Shown here piece by piece: positions 18,227 to 26,992 of a stretch of DNA of 62,601 nt. The stretch comes from Candidatus Zymogenaceae bacterium (GTDB lineage Bacteria > Desulfobacterota > Zymogenia > Zymogenales > Zymogenaceae), in NCBI GenBank assembly GCA_016931225.1, contig JAFGFE010000024.1, positions 1 through 62,601 of the forward strand, in the 5' to 3' direction. How positions within the stretch are numbered: the first letter of the stretch is position 1; each line of letters starts with the position of its first letter. The notes under the pieces are model-generated. The model was given only the letters and a program-made list of their open reading frames with translations. It ran no database searches and was not told the DNA's origin. A program made the translations under genes and the position numbers.

Positions 18227-19513
18227 CTATTTCCAGGCAAGCCAGGGGACCGCCTTCTCAATCCATGATGTTCCGGACTTCGCAATCGGCTGTCCTCCGC
18301 CGTTTATACACCCTCCGGGACACGTCATGACCTCGATGAAGTGATACGGGGATCTCCCCTGAACGACGTCGTCCAGAAGCGATGCGGTCTCTTTCTTAAG
18401 CCCGTTGACCACCGCCACATTCACGGTGATCTCCTCACCGAATTTCGCATCCGTCAGGGTGATGGAAGCCTCCTTGACGCTCTTCAACCCCCTGACCAAA
18501 TCGAACTCCAGCGGCACCATCTCAACTCCTGTGAGCACACGATGGGCGGTCCTCAGGGCCGCCTCCATGACCCCTCCCGAATTGCCGAAGATCGTACCCG
18601 CACCCGTATAGTCCGCAAGAATTGTACCTCCGTCGACCTCCTCTTGTGAAGCCAGATCGACATCGAGCTTTTTCAGAACCTTCGCCAGGTCCCGGGTCGT
18701 TAACACGGCGTCGATATCCGGATAGGGGATATCCGAATCGCTCAGGCCCTCTTTGTCGAGGTAATGATATGCATTGAAAAATTCCGTCCGGGTGGCCTCA
18801 AATTTTTTCGCCGTGCACGGCATGATGCCGACGGAAAATACCTTTTCCGGCCGTGCCTTCCAGATTTCCATCGCGCCGTATGTCTTCGCCAATGAGCCGG
18901 CCATCTGCATCGGTGATTTAGCCGAGGAAAGATTCGGCAACAGCGTGGGATAATAGAGCTCCACAAACCGAACCCAGGCCGGGCAGCATGACGTGAACTG
19001 GGGCAACGGGCCGGGTATTTCCCCACCCTCGCCCTTTTCCCCGAAAAGTGCGTACCGGGCGCGCTCTATGAACTCGGATCCCTCCTCCATGATCGTCAGG
19101 TCCGCCGCATAGTTGTTGTCGAGTATCTGAAACCCCACCTTTCTCATCGCCCCGTACATCTGCTTCGTCACGAGACTCCCCTCGGGGAGGCCGAATTCCT
19201 CACCGATGGCCACCCGAACCGCCGGTGCGATAATCCCGACAACCGTCACAGAGTCGTCCTTCAATTGCGATATGACCTCGTCCACATCGAAGGATAATTC
19301 ATACGGTGCGCCGAAGGGGCAGTTGAGAAGACACTGGCCGCAGTTGATGCACTTGTCTACATCGATGGAATGGGTTGCTCCGAACCTGCCCGTAATCGCC
19401 CCCGTGGGGCAAAAACGCGCGCAGCTGTCACACCCCTTGCATTTTTTCTCATCGATGGCCAAAACGCCGGCGATTTCTCCTTCTCGATACGTTTTTCCTG
19501 CTGAAACCACCAT
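18227..19513 (-). CDS. hydA: [FeFe] hydrogenase large (catalytic) subunit
   Basis: A 428-residue enzyme interconverting H2 with protons and electrons. Two N-terminal [4Fe-4S] sites (C25KGCDSCARFC and C55INCGQCLLNC) feed the H-cluster, whose three signatures are intact: TSCCPAW (C176), MPCTAKKFE (C233) and EVMTCPGGCINGGGQP (C398, C402). It has no signal peptide of its own; export would rely on HydB. Start ATG at 19513 has AAGGAG seven bases upstream. Operon order is hydA-hydB-cytochrome b. Divergent from aspA-hydF across 670 bases, so hydrogenase and maturation genes can be controlled from one region. Confidence 0.96.
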   Translation of the reverse strand: MVVSAGKTYREGEIAGVLAIDEKKCKGCDSCARFCPTGAITGRFGATHSIDVDKCINCGQCLLNCPFGAPYELSFDVDEVISQLKDDSVTVVGIIAPAVRVAIGEEFGLPEGSLVTKQMYGAMRKVGFQILDNNYAADLTIMEEGSEFIERARYALFGEKGEGGEIPGPLPQFTSCCPAWVRFVELYYPTLLPNLSSAKSPMQMAGSLAKTYGAMEIWKARPEKVFSVGIMPCTAKKFEATRTEFFNAYHYLDKEGLSDSDIPYPDIDAVLTTRDLAKVLKKLDVDLASQEEVDGGTILADYTGAGTIFGNSGGVMEAALRTAHRVLTGVEMVPLEFDLVRGLKSVKEASITLTDAKFGEEITVNVAVVNGLKKETASLLDDVVQGRSPYHFIEVMTCPGGCINGGGQPIAKSGTSWIEKAVPWLAWK

Positions 19514-20185
19514 GTACTCCTTTTATTAATGGTATTCACACGGTAACGGACTCATTACGTCATCCGTTATCGGGAGCTGACAGAGAATAATAATGAAAAA
19601 CAATAAATCAACATTATTTCCCTTCCATATTCCCCAATATTAGTTACGGGGTCGAACAAGAAAGATACGATATACCGGCAAACGCACACTTTGACGACAG
19701 AAAGTAGCACGTTTTGTGGATTCGTAACACTGCTTTTATTCCATAAAACTTTTCCCGTGTCAAGCTTTTTCCATTAAAAAGAGAATAAAAGTATGCTCCG
19801 GGCAACTTCGATATCAACGCCGCCGATACGGATTCATGATTCTTTTCGGTCGATGGATTATCGGCGGCGCCCTGTCCCGCGGGCGGCGACTCAGATTCAT
19901 CACGCCCCTTCAAACGGGAATTTCCCACACAAAAGATTGCCATCCGTATGGGATTGGTGTATAACACAATACAAGGCGATGACGATGATACGCCCGGCCG
20001 TTACGGCGTATCGCCACCGACATTCCTGCCCATCTCAAAGAGATGGGGCCCCCGATTTTGCCCGGTTTCGATGGACAGACGGATACACCCGGAGAAAAAA
20101 TATCTTCCCGATTATCGTCGAACATCCCACGGGATGTTCGGCCGAACCGAGAACCATCTCCACAGAGATAAAAAGGATATACGGG
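19514..20185. other. Divergent regulatory region between hydA and aspA-hydF
   Basis: About 670 bases, AT-rich for the first 250 next to hydA, then GC-richer. A frame in phase with aspA stays open back to 19793, but its residues are Arg/Pro-rich with no aspartase likeness and AAAAGGA stands before the ATG at 20186, so I treat it as non-coding. Contains the palindrome at 20119-20140 and a weaker one, TAACGGA at 19544-19550 with TCCGTTA at 19563-19569. Confidence 0.6.
20119..20140. promoter_or_regulatory. Perfect palindrome upstream of aspA (candidate operator)
   Basis: Ten-base arms CGAACATCCC and GGGATGTTCG with two bases between, 45 bases before the aspA start. Symmetry, length and placement suit a dimeric repressor site in the hydrogenase/maturation control region. 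No regulator gene is adjacent. Confidence 0.5.
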
Positions 20186-21643
20186 ATGTCTCCTGCCGAC
20201 AACAGCAATACGTTTTCACCTTCAGGCGGTGAGTATCGATATGAACGGGATGCGCTGGGAGAACGCGCCGTCCCGGTGAACTCCCTTTTCGGCATCCACA
20301 CCCTTCGCGCGATCGAGAACTTCCCTCTATCCGGCCGGCGGGTCCACCCCGCCCTGATTCACGCCTTCGGCCGGGTCAAACTCGCCGCGGCACGAACCAA
20401 TCGAATGCTGGGCGCGTGGGAGGGGGAGCCGGCAAAGGCCGACGCCGTCGAGCACGCGTGCCGCGAGATGGCCGAGGGCATGCTGGACGAGCACATCGTC
20501 GTGGACGCCCTCCAGGGCGGCGCCGGAACCAGCACGAACATGAACGTCAACGAGGTGCTGGCCAACCGGGCGATTCTCCTCCTCGGCAAAAAACCGGGTG
20601 ATTATTCCTCCGTGTCTCCCCTGGATGACATCAATCTGCATCAATCGACGAACGACACCTACCCGACGGCGCTCAAGCTGGCGGCGATAACCCTGCTGCG
20701 CGGGTTTGAAGAACGGCTGATCGCCCTGCAGGAGGCCTTCCAGCAAAAAGAAAAGGATTTCGCCCACATCGTCAAGATAGGCAGGACACAGCTCCAGGAC
20801 GCCGTCCTGATCACACTGGGCCGGGAAATGGGCGCGTACGCCGAGGCGATCGGGAGAGACCGCTGGCGCGTTTATAAGTGCGAAGAGAGGCTTCGGGTTG
20901 TAAACCTCGGGGGCACCGCCATAGGCACGGGCCTCGCGGCGCCGCGGGAATATATCTTCCGCGTGGTGGATGTCCTCAGGGAAGAGACCGGCATCGGGCT
21001 TGCGCGGGCGGAAAACCTGGTCGAAAACACACAGAACGCCGACGTCTTCGTGGAGGTCTCCGGGATACTCAAGGCGTGCGCCGCCACCCTCATCAAGATA
21101 TCCACCGACCTGCGCCTGTTGTCCTCAGGTCCGGTCGGCGGTATCGGCGAGATATCCCTCCCGCCGGTGCAAGCCGGATCGTCCATCATGCCCGATAAGA
21201 TCAACCCGGTGATCCCTGAAGCGGTGACACAGGCCGCCATTCAGGTGATGGGGTGCGACCTTCAGGTCTCCATGGCGGCGGGCGCCGGCAACCTGGAGCT
21301 CAATCCGTTCCTCCCCGTGATCGCCGATGCCCTCTTGCGCTCCATCGAGCTGTTGTCCAATTCGTGCGACATATTCCGAAGACGCTGTGTGGAGGGAATA
21401 GAGGCGAACGAGGCCGTGTGCCGCGAGAACGCGGAAGGATCCACGGCCGCGGCGACCGCCCTCGTCGCCGTCGTCGGCTATGATACGGCGGTCAAGATAG
21501 CAAAGGAGGCCCTCTCTCGGGGATGTACCGTCCGACAGGCGGCGATCTCCATGGGGGTGATCAGCGATGAGGAATTCGACATGATCGTATCGCCCGAGGC
21601 GGTTATGAGACTGGGACACGGGCCGAAAAAGGGAAAATCATGA
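20186..21643 (+). CDS. aspA: Aspartate ammonia-lyase family protein, linked to hydrogenase maturation
   Basis: A 485-residue fumarase/aspartase superfamily enzyme; aspartases convert aspartate to fumarate and ammonia. Landmarks: the N-terminal ERAVPVNSLFGIHTLRA, GGAGTSTNMNVNEVLANRA, the substrate-binding LHQSTNDTYPTALKLA, the GRTQLQDAV segment, and the signature GSSIMPDKINP carrying the catalytic Ser loop. The start at 20186 is chosen for its AAAAGGA site. The stop overlaps hydF as ATGA, so they are translationally coupled. An aspartase gene beside hydE/F/G genes is a recurring arrangement in [FeFe]-hydrogenase organisms; its part in cofactor assembly or ammonia supply is not settled. Confidence 0.9.
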   Translation: MSPADNSNTFSPSGGEYRYERDALGERAVPVNSLFGIHTLRAIENFPLSGRRVHPALIHAFGRVKLAAARTNRMLGAWEGEPAKADAVEHACREMAEGMLDEHIVVDALQGGAGTSTNMNVNEVLANRAILLLGKKPGDYSSVSPLDDINLHQSTNDTYPTALKLAAITLLRGFEERLIALQEAFQQKEKDFAHIVKIGRTQLQDAVLITLGREMGAYAEAIGRDRWRVYKCEERLRVVNLGGTAIGTGLAAPREYIFRVVDVLREETGIGLARAENLVENTQNADVFVEVSGILKACAATLIKISTDLRLLSSGPVGGIGEISLPPVQAGSSIMPDKINPVIPEAVTQAAIQVMGCDLQVSMAAGAGNLELNPFLPVIADALLRSIELLSNSCDIFRRRCVEGIEANEAVCRENAEGSTAAATALVAVVGYDTAVKIAKEALSRGCTVRQAAISMGVISDEEFDMIVSPEAVMRLGHGPKKGKS

Positions 21644-22899
21644 CACTTACTACACCGAAGGGATTTCGTTTACACATCGGACTGTTCGGACGACGAAACG
21701 TGGGGAAGTCGAGCCTCCTCAACGCCATTACACGCCAGAATGTGTCTATCGTCTCCGAATTCGCCGGCACGACCACCGACCCCGTGGAAAAGCCCATGGA
21801 GCTTCTGCCCCTGGGCCCGGTGCTCTTCATAGACACCGCGGGGATCGACGATGTGGGCGCACTCGGCGAGCTCAGGATCGCCACCACGCACCGGGTCTTC
21901 GACCGCGCCGATCTGAGCGTCATCGTTACCGACGGCTCGTGGGGGGAGTTTGAGGAGAATATATTGAAAGAGATCGTCGAGCGGAAGATACCGGTCGTCG
22001 TCGTCTTCAACAAGATCGATATCAACAAGCCCGCGGCGGAGGCGCTCGACTCCCTCACAAAAAGGGAGATACCGTTCGTCAAGACCGCCGCCTCCGAGGG
22101 TATCGGGATATTCGATTTCAGACAGGCGCTTTTGGACACCGCCCCGGCCGACTTTGTCGACAATCCGGCCATCCTGGGCGATCTTGTGGGGAGCGGGGAG
22201 ACGGCCGTCCTCGTCGTGCCCATAGACAAGGAGGCCCCGAAGGGTCGGCTGATCCTTCCGCAGGTGCAGTCGATCCGCGACCTGCTCGATTCCGACGCCA
22301 TGGCGCTGGTGGTCAAGGAGCGGGAGCTGCGCGCGGCGTTGGAGAACCTGAAGCGGCCCCCCCGGCTTGTGGTGACCGATTCCCAGGCCTTCCTCAAGGT
22401 CGTCGCCGATACACCCCCCGATATCCCGTTGACGAGCTTTTCGATCCTCTTTTCCCGGTTCAAGGGCGATCTGGCGGCGCAGACGGAGGGCGTGATGGCA
22501 ATAGAAGACCTGAAGACGGGAGACCGGGTGCTGATCGCCGAGGCATGCTCCCACCACCCGATCGCGGACGACATCGGGCGGGTCAAGATCCCCCGGTGGC
22601 TCATGCAGTACGTCGGCGGCAAGCTCGAATTCAACTTCGTACAGGGCCACGATTTTCCGGAAGACCTGTCTTCATACAAGCTCGTAATAAACTGCGGGGC
22701 CTGCATGCTGAACCGTCGGGAGATGCTCTCCCGCATCCTCCACTGCAGGCGGGTCGGCGTGCCGATCACGAATTACGGACTGGCCATCGCCTACAGCCTG
22801 GGTATCCTGGAACGGGCGCTGGAGCCGTTCCCCGCCGCGCTGGAGACATACAAAATGAAAAAGCAGGCAGTGCCTGCTGCCAATATAGTGGTGGAGTGA
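21640..22899 (+). CDS. hydF: [FeFe] hydrogenase maturation GTPase HydF
   Basis: A 419-residue scaffold that receives and delivers the H-cluster precursor to HydA. The N-terminal GTPase has GRRNVGKSS (P-loop), DTAGIDD and FNKID. The C-terminal [4Fe-4S] region has C303-S-H305 and, 46 residues later, NCGAC (C352, C355). HydF usually has HCxxC there, so the variable His ligand is Asn351. The start overlaps aspA by four bases. The last twelve codons (KQAVPAANIVVE) lie in an intergenic repeat whose hairpin is at 22862-22878, so the natural C-terminus appears to have been replaced. hydE and hydG are not in the window. Confidence 0.94.
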   Translation: MTLTTPKGFRLHIGLFGRRNVGKSSLLNAITRQNVSIVSEFAGTTTDPVEKPMELLPLGPVLFIDTAGIDDVGALGELRIATTHRVFDRADLSVIVTDGSWGEFEENILKEIVERKIPVVVVFNKIDINKPAAEALDSLTKREIPFVKTAASEGIGIFDFRQALLDTAPADFVDNPAILGDLVGSGETAVLVVPIDKEAPKGRLILPQVQSIRDLLDSDAMALVVKERELRAALENLKRPPRLVVTDSQAFLKVVADTPPDIPLTSFSILFSRFKGDLAAQTEGVMAIEDLKTGDRVLIAEACSHHPIADDIGRVKIPRWLMQYVGGKLEFNFVQGHDFPEDLSSYKLVINCGACMLNRREMLSRILHCRRVGVPITNYGLAIAYSLGILERALEPFPAALETYKMKKQAVPAANIVVE

Positions 22900-23290
22900 A
22901 AAAACAAGGACACAGAAAGACAGAGGGGACGAAGGTAACCGCCGGGGCGGTAAGAACATGAAGGCCATCGCCCCACCCCACAAGTTCAGGGCCACCATCC
23001 TCTGGGAAACCGGCACCGCCTGCCCGCCCCATGTGCTCCGAATCACCACTATCTAGGGAGCCGACCCTATCGTCCAGGCAGGGCCTGCGGCCTGGATAGT
23101 GGTGGCTTTTAAGTACATGGGGCGGGAAGAAACGTAATGGAGGCCGTGAGCCTGATGCAATGTTGTGTGGATAACAATCACTCGCTATACGCCCCAATAC
23201 CTTCATTCTCCCCTGTATCCCTTCTGAACCCCGACAGTTTCAGTCCACCGCTATATAGGTCGCAGGCACTGCCTGCCTTTTTTATTGAAA
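22861..23290. repeat. Intergenic repeat cluster, copy C
   Basis: Begins inside hydF with the hairpin AGCAGGCAGTGCCTGCT (22862-22878) followed by an inverted CCACCACTATAT linker, then a middle part with GGCACCGCCTGCC near 23012, a hairpin-like element near 23080, the TGGGGCGGGAAGAAACG block near 23117, a GATGCAATGTTG core near 23155, and finally CCACCGCTATATAGG leading to the perfect hairpin GCAGGCACTGCCTGC at 23262-23276. That last hairpin is followed by a T-run, so it could terminate hydF transcription. Confidence 0.8.
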
Positions 23291-23473
23291 ACCGGTATGG
23301 CAACTTATATAATTGAAACTTTTGGTATCTTTTAAACTGGACCAAACACGTTAAAATAAACGTTACATACTGTGACACACTTGCACACCTTTCAATTTTT
23401 TAGCACCTCAAAATACCTCGATTATAGTTCAGTCCGAGACTCGATACCCGACTCTATCACTCGATCATAGACG

Positions 23474-23504
23474 AAAAAGAGGCCGGCAGGATGCCGACCT
23501 CTTT
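23474..23504 (-). terminator. Terminator of the first TPR paralogue
   Basis: On the minus strand a 13-bp stem with one mismatch (arms 23476-23488 and 23492-23504) is followed by TTTTT, 22 bases past the stop of the TPR gene. Confidence 0.85.
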
Positions 23505-23525
23505 CCTATCTCTTTTGCTGGTATC

Positions 23526-24242
23526 CTAATTCCCCAGTTCCTTGAGAGCGTCGCAGGCGTCGTACTCGCCCATGTTGCACGCCTTCGTAAGATCAGCCTT
23601 CGCCTTCGCCGTATCCCCCATGTCTCGGTAGATCAGGCCACGACTGTAATAGGCCCAATAGAAATCCGGTTTCAGCACAATCGCCTGATCAATATCCGCT
23701 ATCGCCTCGTTATACCGCCCCAGCTCACGGTAGATATTCGCACGGGTGTCGAGGTTATAAGGATCATCAGGCACCCGGATCAGTAAGATGGTAACTTCTT
23801 CCAGGGCCTTCGTGTACTCGCCCATCAGGTAGTAGGCCCACACCCGGTTGTTGTAGGCCAGAACATACCCCGGATCCAGCTCGATGGCCTTATTGTAGTC
23901 TGCGATGGCCTCGTCGTAGCGGCCGAGATTTCTATATGCCACCCCCCTGTTGTGGTAGGCTTCCTTTATCCCCGAGTCCAGCTCGATGGCCTTATTCAAG
24001 TCCGCAACGGCCTCGTTGTAGCGACCCAACATAACATAAGCCCCGCCCCGATTGGCATACGCATTAGCAAATCCCGGGTCCAGCTCAATTGCCTTGGTAT
24101 AGAACTCGAGCGCCGCTTCGTAGTTACCCGCTCTCCAATTTTCATATCCTTTATTAAACCACTCCTGTGCACTCTGCGCTCCGGCCATCGCCGCCACACA
24201 TACCAAGACGACCAACACCACACCGATTACCAGTCGTCTCAT
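23526..24242 (-). CDS. Exported tetratricopeptide repeat protein (paralogue 1)
   Basis: A 238-residue protein with a signal peptide (RRLVIGVVLVVLVCVAAMAG, AQS cleavage) and about six 34-residue TPR units from residue 27 on, with near-identical phrases such as YNKAIELDPGY and the NRG turn. TPRs form a superhelix that binds other proteins; location should be periplasmic. Its neighbour at 24374-24988 is a close paralogue with the same signal and the same end (LGN), pointing to tandem duplication. Here the repeats are longer by about one unit. No enzyme domain is present and the partner is unknown. Confidence 0.85.
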   Translation of the reverse strand: MRRLVIGVVLVVLVCVAAMAGAQSAQEWFNKGYENWRAGNYEAALEFYTKAIELDPGFANAYANRGGAYVMLGRYNEAVADLNKAIELDSGIKEAYHNRGVAYRNLGRYDEAIADYNKAIELDPGYVLAYNNRVWAYYLMGEYTKALEEVTILLIRVPDDPYNLDTRANIYRELGRYNEAIADIDQAIVLKPDFYWAYYSRGLIYRDMGDTAKAKADLTKACNMGEYDACDALKELGN

Positions 24243-24326
24243 ATCTTACCTCGTTATTTGAATTAACAATCCCTTCCCTTATTCGCTAACCATGTCCCCA
24301 TGAACCAGTCAATTTCTATACGCGCT

Positions 24327-24349
24327 AAAAAGGCCGGCGAGCGCCGGCC
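24327..24349 (-). terminator. Terminator of the second TPR paralogue
   Basis: An 8-bp perfect GC stem (24332-24339 with 24342-24349, two-base loop) followed on the minus strand by TTTTTAG, 25 bases after the stop of the gene. Confidence 0.8.
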
Positions 24350-24373
24350 CCTCTTCTATTTCTTTTTAGTATC

Positions 24374-24988
24374 TTAATTCCCCAGTCCTCCCAGGGCGTC
24401 GCACCCCTCCTCCACTCCTTCATTGCATGCCCTCGTGAGATCGGCTCGGGCTTTTTCAATTTCCCCCATATCAAGGTAGATCACACCTCGGGTGTAGTTC
24501 CACCATGGATCTCCTGGCAACAACGCAAAGCATCGCTCAATATCCGCCATCGCCTCGCTATACCGCCCCAGCTCACGGTAGATGTTTGCACGGGTATCGA
24601 GTGTATTAGCATTATCGGGCTCCAGGTTCAGAGATCGGGTGACGTCCTCCAGGGCACGGGTGTAGTCGCCTGATAGATAGTATTCCCATCCCCGGTTGTT
24701 GTAGGCGAGAGCAAGCCCCGGGTCCACCTCGATAGCCTTCGTGTAGTTGACAATGGCCTCGTTTTGCTGACCGATTTTTTTATAACAGACCCCCCGGTTG
24801 TTATAGGCCATAGCATACATCGGGTCCAGCTCGATGGCTTTCGTATAGCACTCTATCGCTTTTTCATAGTTGCCCGCTTCTCCATATTCGTATCCTTTGT
24901 CAAACCACTCATCCGCACTCTGCGCCCCGGCCACCGCCGCCGCGCACATCAAGACAACCAACACCATACTGATTACCAGTCGTCTCAT
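24374..24988 (-). CDS. Exported tetratricopeptide repeat protein (paralogue 2)
   Basis: A 204-residue protein with signal peptide RRLVISMVLVVLMCAAAVAG and cleavage near AQS, then about five TPR units (EAGNYEKAIECYTKAIELDP, AYNNRGVCYKKIGQQNEAI and so on). Nearly the same layout as its downstream paralogue, one TPR shorter, with the same conserved flanking sequence including a GC hairpin terminator. It carries its own upstream region, so each copy is probably an independent transcription unit. Function unknown beyond periplasmic protein binding. Confidence 0.85.
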   Translation of the reverse strand: MRRLVISMVLVVLMCAAAVAGAQSADEWFDKGYEYGEAGNYEKAIECYTKAIELDPMYAMAYNNRGVCYKKIGQQNEAIVNYTKAIEVDPGLALAYNNRGWEYYLSGDYTRALEDVTRSLNLEPDNANTLDTRANIYRELGRYSEAMADIERCFALLPGDPWWNYTRGVIYLDMGEIEKARADLTRACNEGVEEGCDALGGLGN

Positions 24989-25066
24989 ATCACCACTCCG
25001 TTATTTGAATAAACAGTTCCTTCTATTAGCACACCCCCCTGAACGTGTCAATTTATTTGTAAAATG

Positions 25067-25092
25067 AACAGGCCGGCAGGAACCGGCCTGTT
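25067..25092. terminator. Orphan hairpin resembling the TPR-gene terminators
   Basis: Ten-base perfect arms AACAGGCCGG (25067-25076) and CCGGCCTGTT (25083-25092). The sequence just left of it (GTCAATTTAT after a TGAAC) resembles that left of the terminator at 24332 (GTCAATTTCT after TGAACCA). There is no minus-strand gene ending here, so it looks like the surviving terminator of a lost third TPR copy. Confidence 0.6.
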
Positions 25093-25271
25093 TTGCCTAT
25101 TCCGTTTCAGTCCGTGGCTTTGTTTTACACTCCATTCATAATAGATTGATATTATTACTTATTTTATGCCGCTTTTTTCAGTAACTTTTTATTGAAAAAC
25201 CGGCCGATATCATCCATAATGAAAGTTCGCTTCATGAGTAACAGAGACATACCGTATTCGAGGATCACACC

Positions 25272-25835
25272 ATGACACGAAAACACATCGTACTTTTCCT
25301 CTCCGTCGTCGCGCTCTTCGCTCTCGCCTCCTGCGCCACGTCGGAGTCGAAGCCGAAATCATATTACCTCTCGAGCGATTATCTGGCGGAGATCAGGGCC
25401 GAGGAAAGCGGGCTGGTGATGAGCGCCTTCTACGACGCCACGGACGCGCTGTCCCGGGGTGATTACGCGGAAGTCATCGAGCGGTCGACCGAGGGAATCG
25501 CACAAATACCGACCTACAAGGACCTGTTCGTCTATTTCTACGCGATCCGGGCCTATTCACATATCATGGTCTATGACCTGGACGCCGCCATGGAGGATAT
25601 CGGCTACCTTTCCGCCCTGGACAAGGATTCGCTGATGGTCCCGTTTCTGTACACCTACTACTACCTCAGCTATGCACCCTTCTTCGAGGATTCGGATTAT
25701 TACTTCCAGCTCGCCCTGGAGTACCTGAACGAATGGCGGGCGACCCAGCCGACCAACTACTTCGAGACGATGTTCTCAGATCCGGGGCGCATCGCCGAGA
25801 TAGAATCGGCCATTACCACAGAGCTGAATAAATAG
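25272..25835 (+). CDS. Putative lipoprotein
   Basis: A 187-residue protein with a lipoprotein signal: Lys/Arg-rich start, hydrophobic run, then the lipobox LASC with Cys21 as the lipidation site. The mature part is helical and acidic/aromatic, with a repeated-helix look (DALSRGDYAEVIERSTEGI; YLSALDKDSLMVPFLYTYYYLS) that suggests divergent TPR-like packing but no firm family. It is read divergently from the TPR paralogue, and given the theme of exported helical-repeat proteins could act with them. A weak GAGGATC site precedes the ATG. Confidence 0.7.
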   Translation: MTRKHIVLFLSVVALFALASCATSESKPKSYYLSSDYLAEIRAEESGLVMSAFYDATDALSRGDYAEVIERSTEGIAQIPTYKDLFVYFYAIRAYSHIMVYDLDAAMEDIGYLSALDKDSLMVPFLYTYYYLSYAPFFEDSDYYFQLALEYLNEWRATQPTNYFETMFSDPGRIAEIESAITTELNK

Positions 25836-25959
25836 CCGTCCGCGTCCATACCCACCCCGCCGTTCCGGCCCTGTGCACGGAACGGCCCTCGAAACCAGGA
25901 ATGGGGTGTCACGTCCCGTCAAAAAAGATCGTACCCGCCGTCGCATCCTCATGCGGGGC

Positions 25960-26086
25960 GGGCCGGCAGTGCCGACGGTAGATTACCTGTCGGCATTCAG
26001 GCCTGATCTATCGTTGTCGGGATATCACCCCTCCCCGGTTTTGTTTACACCACTCTCGTTTCACTGTGCCGCTATAACGGCTCCCG
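25960..26086. repeat. Intergenic repeat, copy D
   Basis: Contains the hairpin CCGGCAGTGCCG at about 25963-25975, a CCTGTCGGCATTCAGG stretch and, at the right, GTTTCACTGTGCCGCTATAACGG, which matches the GTTTCACTCCACCACTATAACGG linker of other copies. The right end covers the stop codon and last residues of the J-domain gene. Confidence 0.65.
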
Positions 26087-26911
26087 GTCCATGACGGGGC
26101 TGTTGTCGGTCAACAGCCCGATGATATACGCATCCTCCCTGCCGTCCGCCACCCTTCGGTGTCTTCCCGCCACCACCCGTTTCAGATGACCGACCACGTC
26201 CTTTTTCCGGTCGAGAAACGACACCAATCCCTCAAGCTCACGTAAAAACGACAGGCGCTCCTCCCATCCCCAGGCCATCTCATCCGTGATCCGGGCCGCA
26301 TCGAGAAATCGCCCCCGTTTCCGGTACATCAGCGACAGGTTGTGGGCGATCGACAGGTCATCTTCATCAAGCGTCCGGGCGCTGAGCAGGTGCTCTATGG
26401 CCTGATCGGCCCGATCGAAGAGAAACGAAAGATACGCGCGGTTGACGTAGGTTTCCGGCAGGGGAACGGCGGCGTTTCGGGTTACGGTCGGATTGATGCG
26501 AAAATCCGCTCGCGCCGGGGGACGGCGACGCCCGCGTCGGGGCGTGGTGTGACGTATACGGGTAAGTTTATCGAGAATACGGGCCGCGTCGGTATAGCGG
26601 CCCTCATCTATATGTGACAGCGCCAGGCGATTGAGCACGCACGTGGAGAGGGTCATGCGGCGCACGCCCGCTATCTCGTCCCGGGAAGGGGGGCGGAGTG
26701 ATGCGGCGCCGTTCGACACGCCCTCTGACGCGTCGATAATGGCGCGGTATGCCTCGGTGACGCGGTGAAACGCCCTGAGCGACGCGGTATCTGTGCCGGC
26801 CGTATCCGGGTGATACAAACGGACGAGACGCCGATAGGCGTCCCGCACGGCTTTTAGTCCGGCCCCCGGCTCCAGCCCCAGCACTCTGTAATATCTCTCC
26901 GTTCCCCTCAT
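26072..26911 (-). CDS. J-domain (DnaJ-like) protein
   Basis: A 279-residue cytoplasmic protein. Residues 6-60 are a J domain: YYRVLGLEPGAGLKAVRDAY, then the HPD tripeptide at 34-36 needed to stimulate Hsp70 ATPase, then FHRVTEAYRAI. The rest lacks the Gly/Phe, zinc-finger and substrate domains of DnaJ. Instead it holds helical, Arg-rich repeats that read like divergent TPRs (RLALSHIDEGRYTDAARILD, NRAYLSFLFDRADQAIEHLL). It is thus a specialised Hsp70 co-chaperone with a protein-binding tail. I take MRGTERYY at 26911 as start because it opens the J domain; an upstream in-frame ATG gives an implausible His-rich leader. Neither has a strong ribosome site. The stop lies in repeat copy D. Confidence 0.78.
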   Translation of the reverse strand: MRGTERYYRVLGLEPGAGLKAVRDAYRRLVRLYHPDTAGTDTASLRAFHRVTEAYRAIIDASEGVSNGAASLRPPSRDEIAGVRRMTLSTCVLNRLALSHIDEGRYTDAARILDKLTRIRHTTPRRGRRRPPARADFRINPTVTRNAAVPLPETYVNRAYLSFLFDRADQAIEHLLSARTLDEDDLSIAHNLSLMYRKRGRFLDAARITDEMAWGWEERLSFLRELEGLVSFLDRKKDVVGHLKRVVAGRHRRVADGREDAYIIGLLTDNSPVMDREPL

Positions 26912-26992
26912 TGTGAAGTGACTCGTCACATGGTATCTGTGAAAGGGCGAATGGCACGTGTGATTGAAGGTCCAGGGATATTGTAGCAGCAT

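Noticed and set aside
19793-20185. 131-residue N-terminal extension of the aspartase
   Set aside because: Open by chance; Arg/Pro-rich, not like aspartases, and it would cover the palindrome; a good ribosome site exists before the ATG at 20186.
23526-24988. Periodic sequence resembling a CRISPR or tandem array
   Set aside because: The period is the 34-codon TPR unit in coding sequence; there are no short identical repeats with unique spacers.
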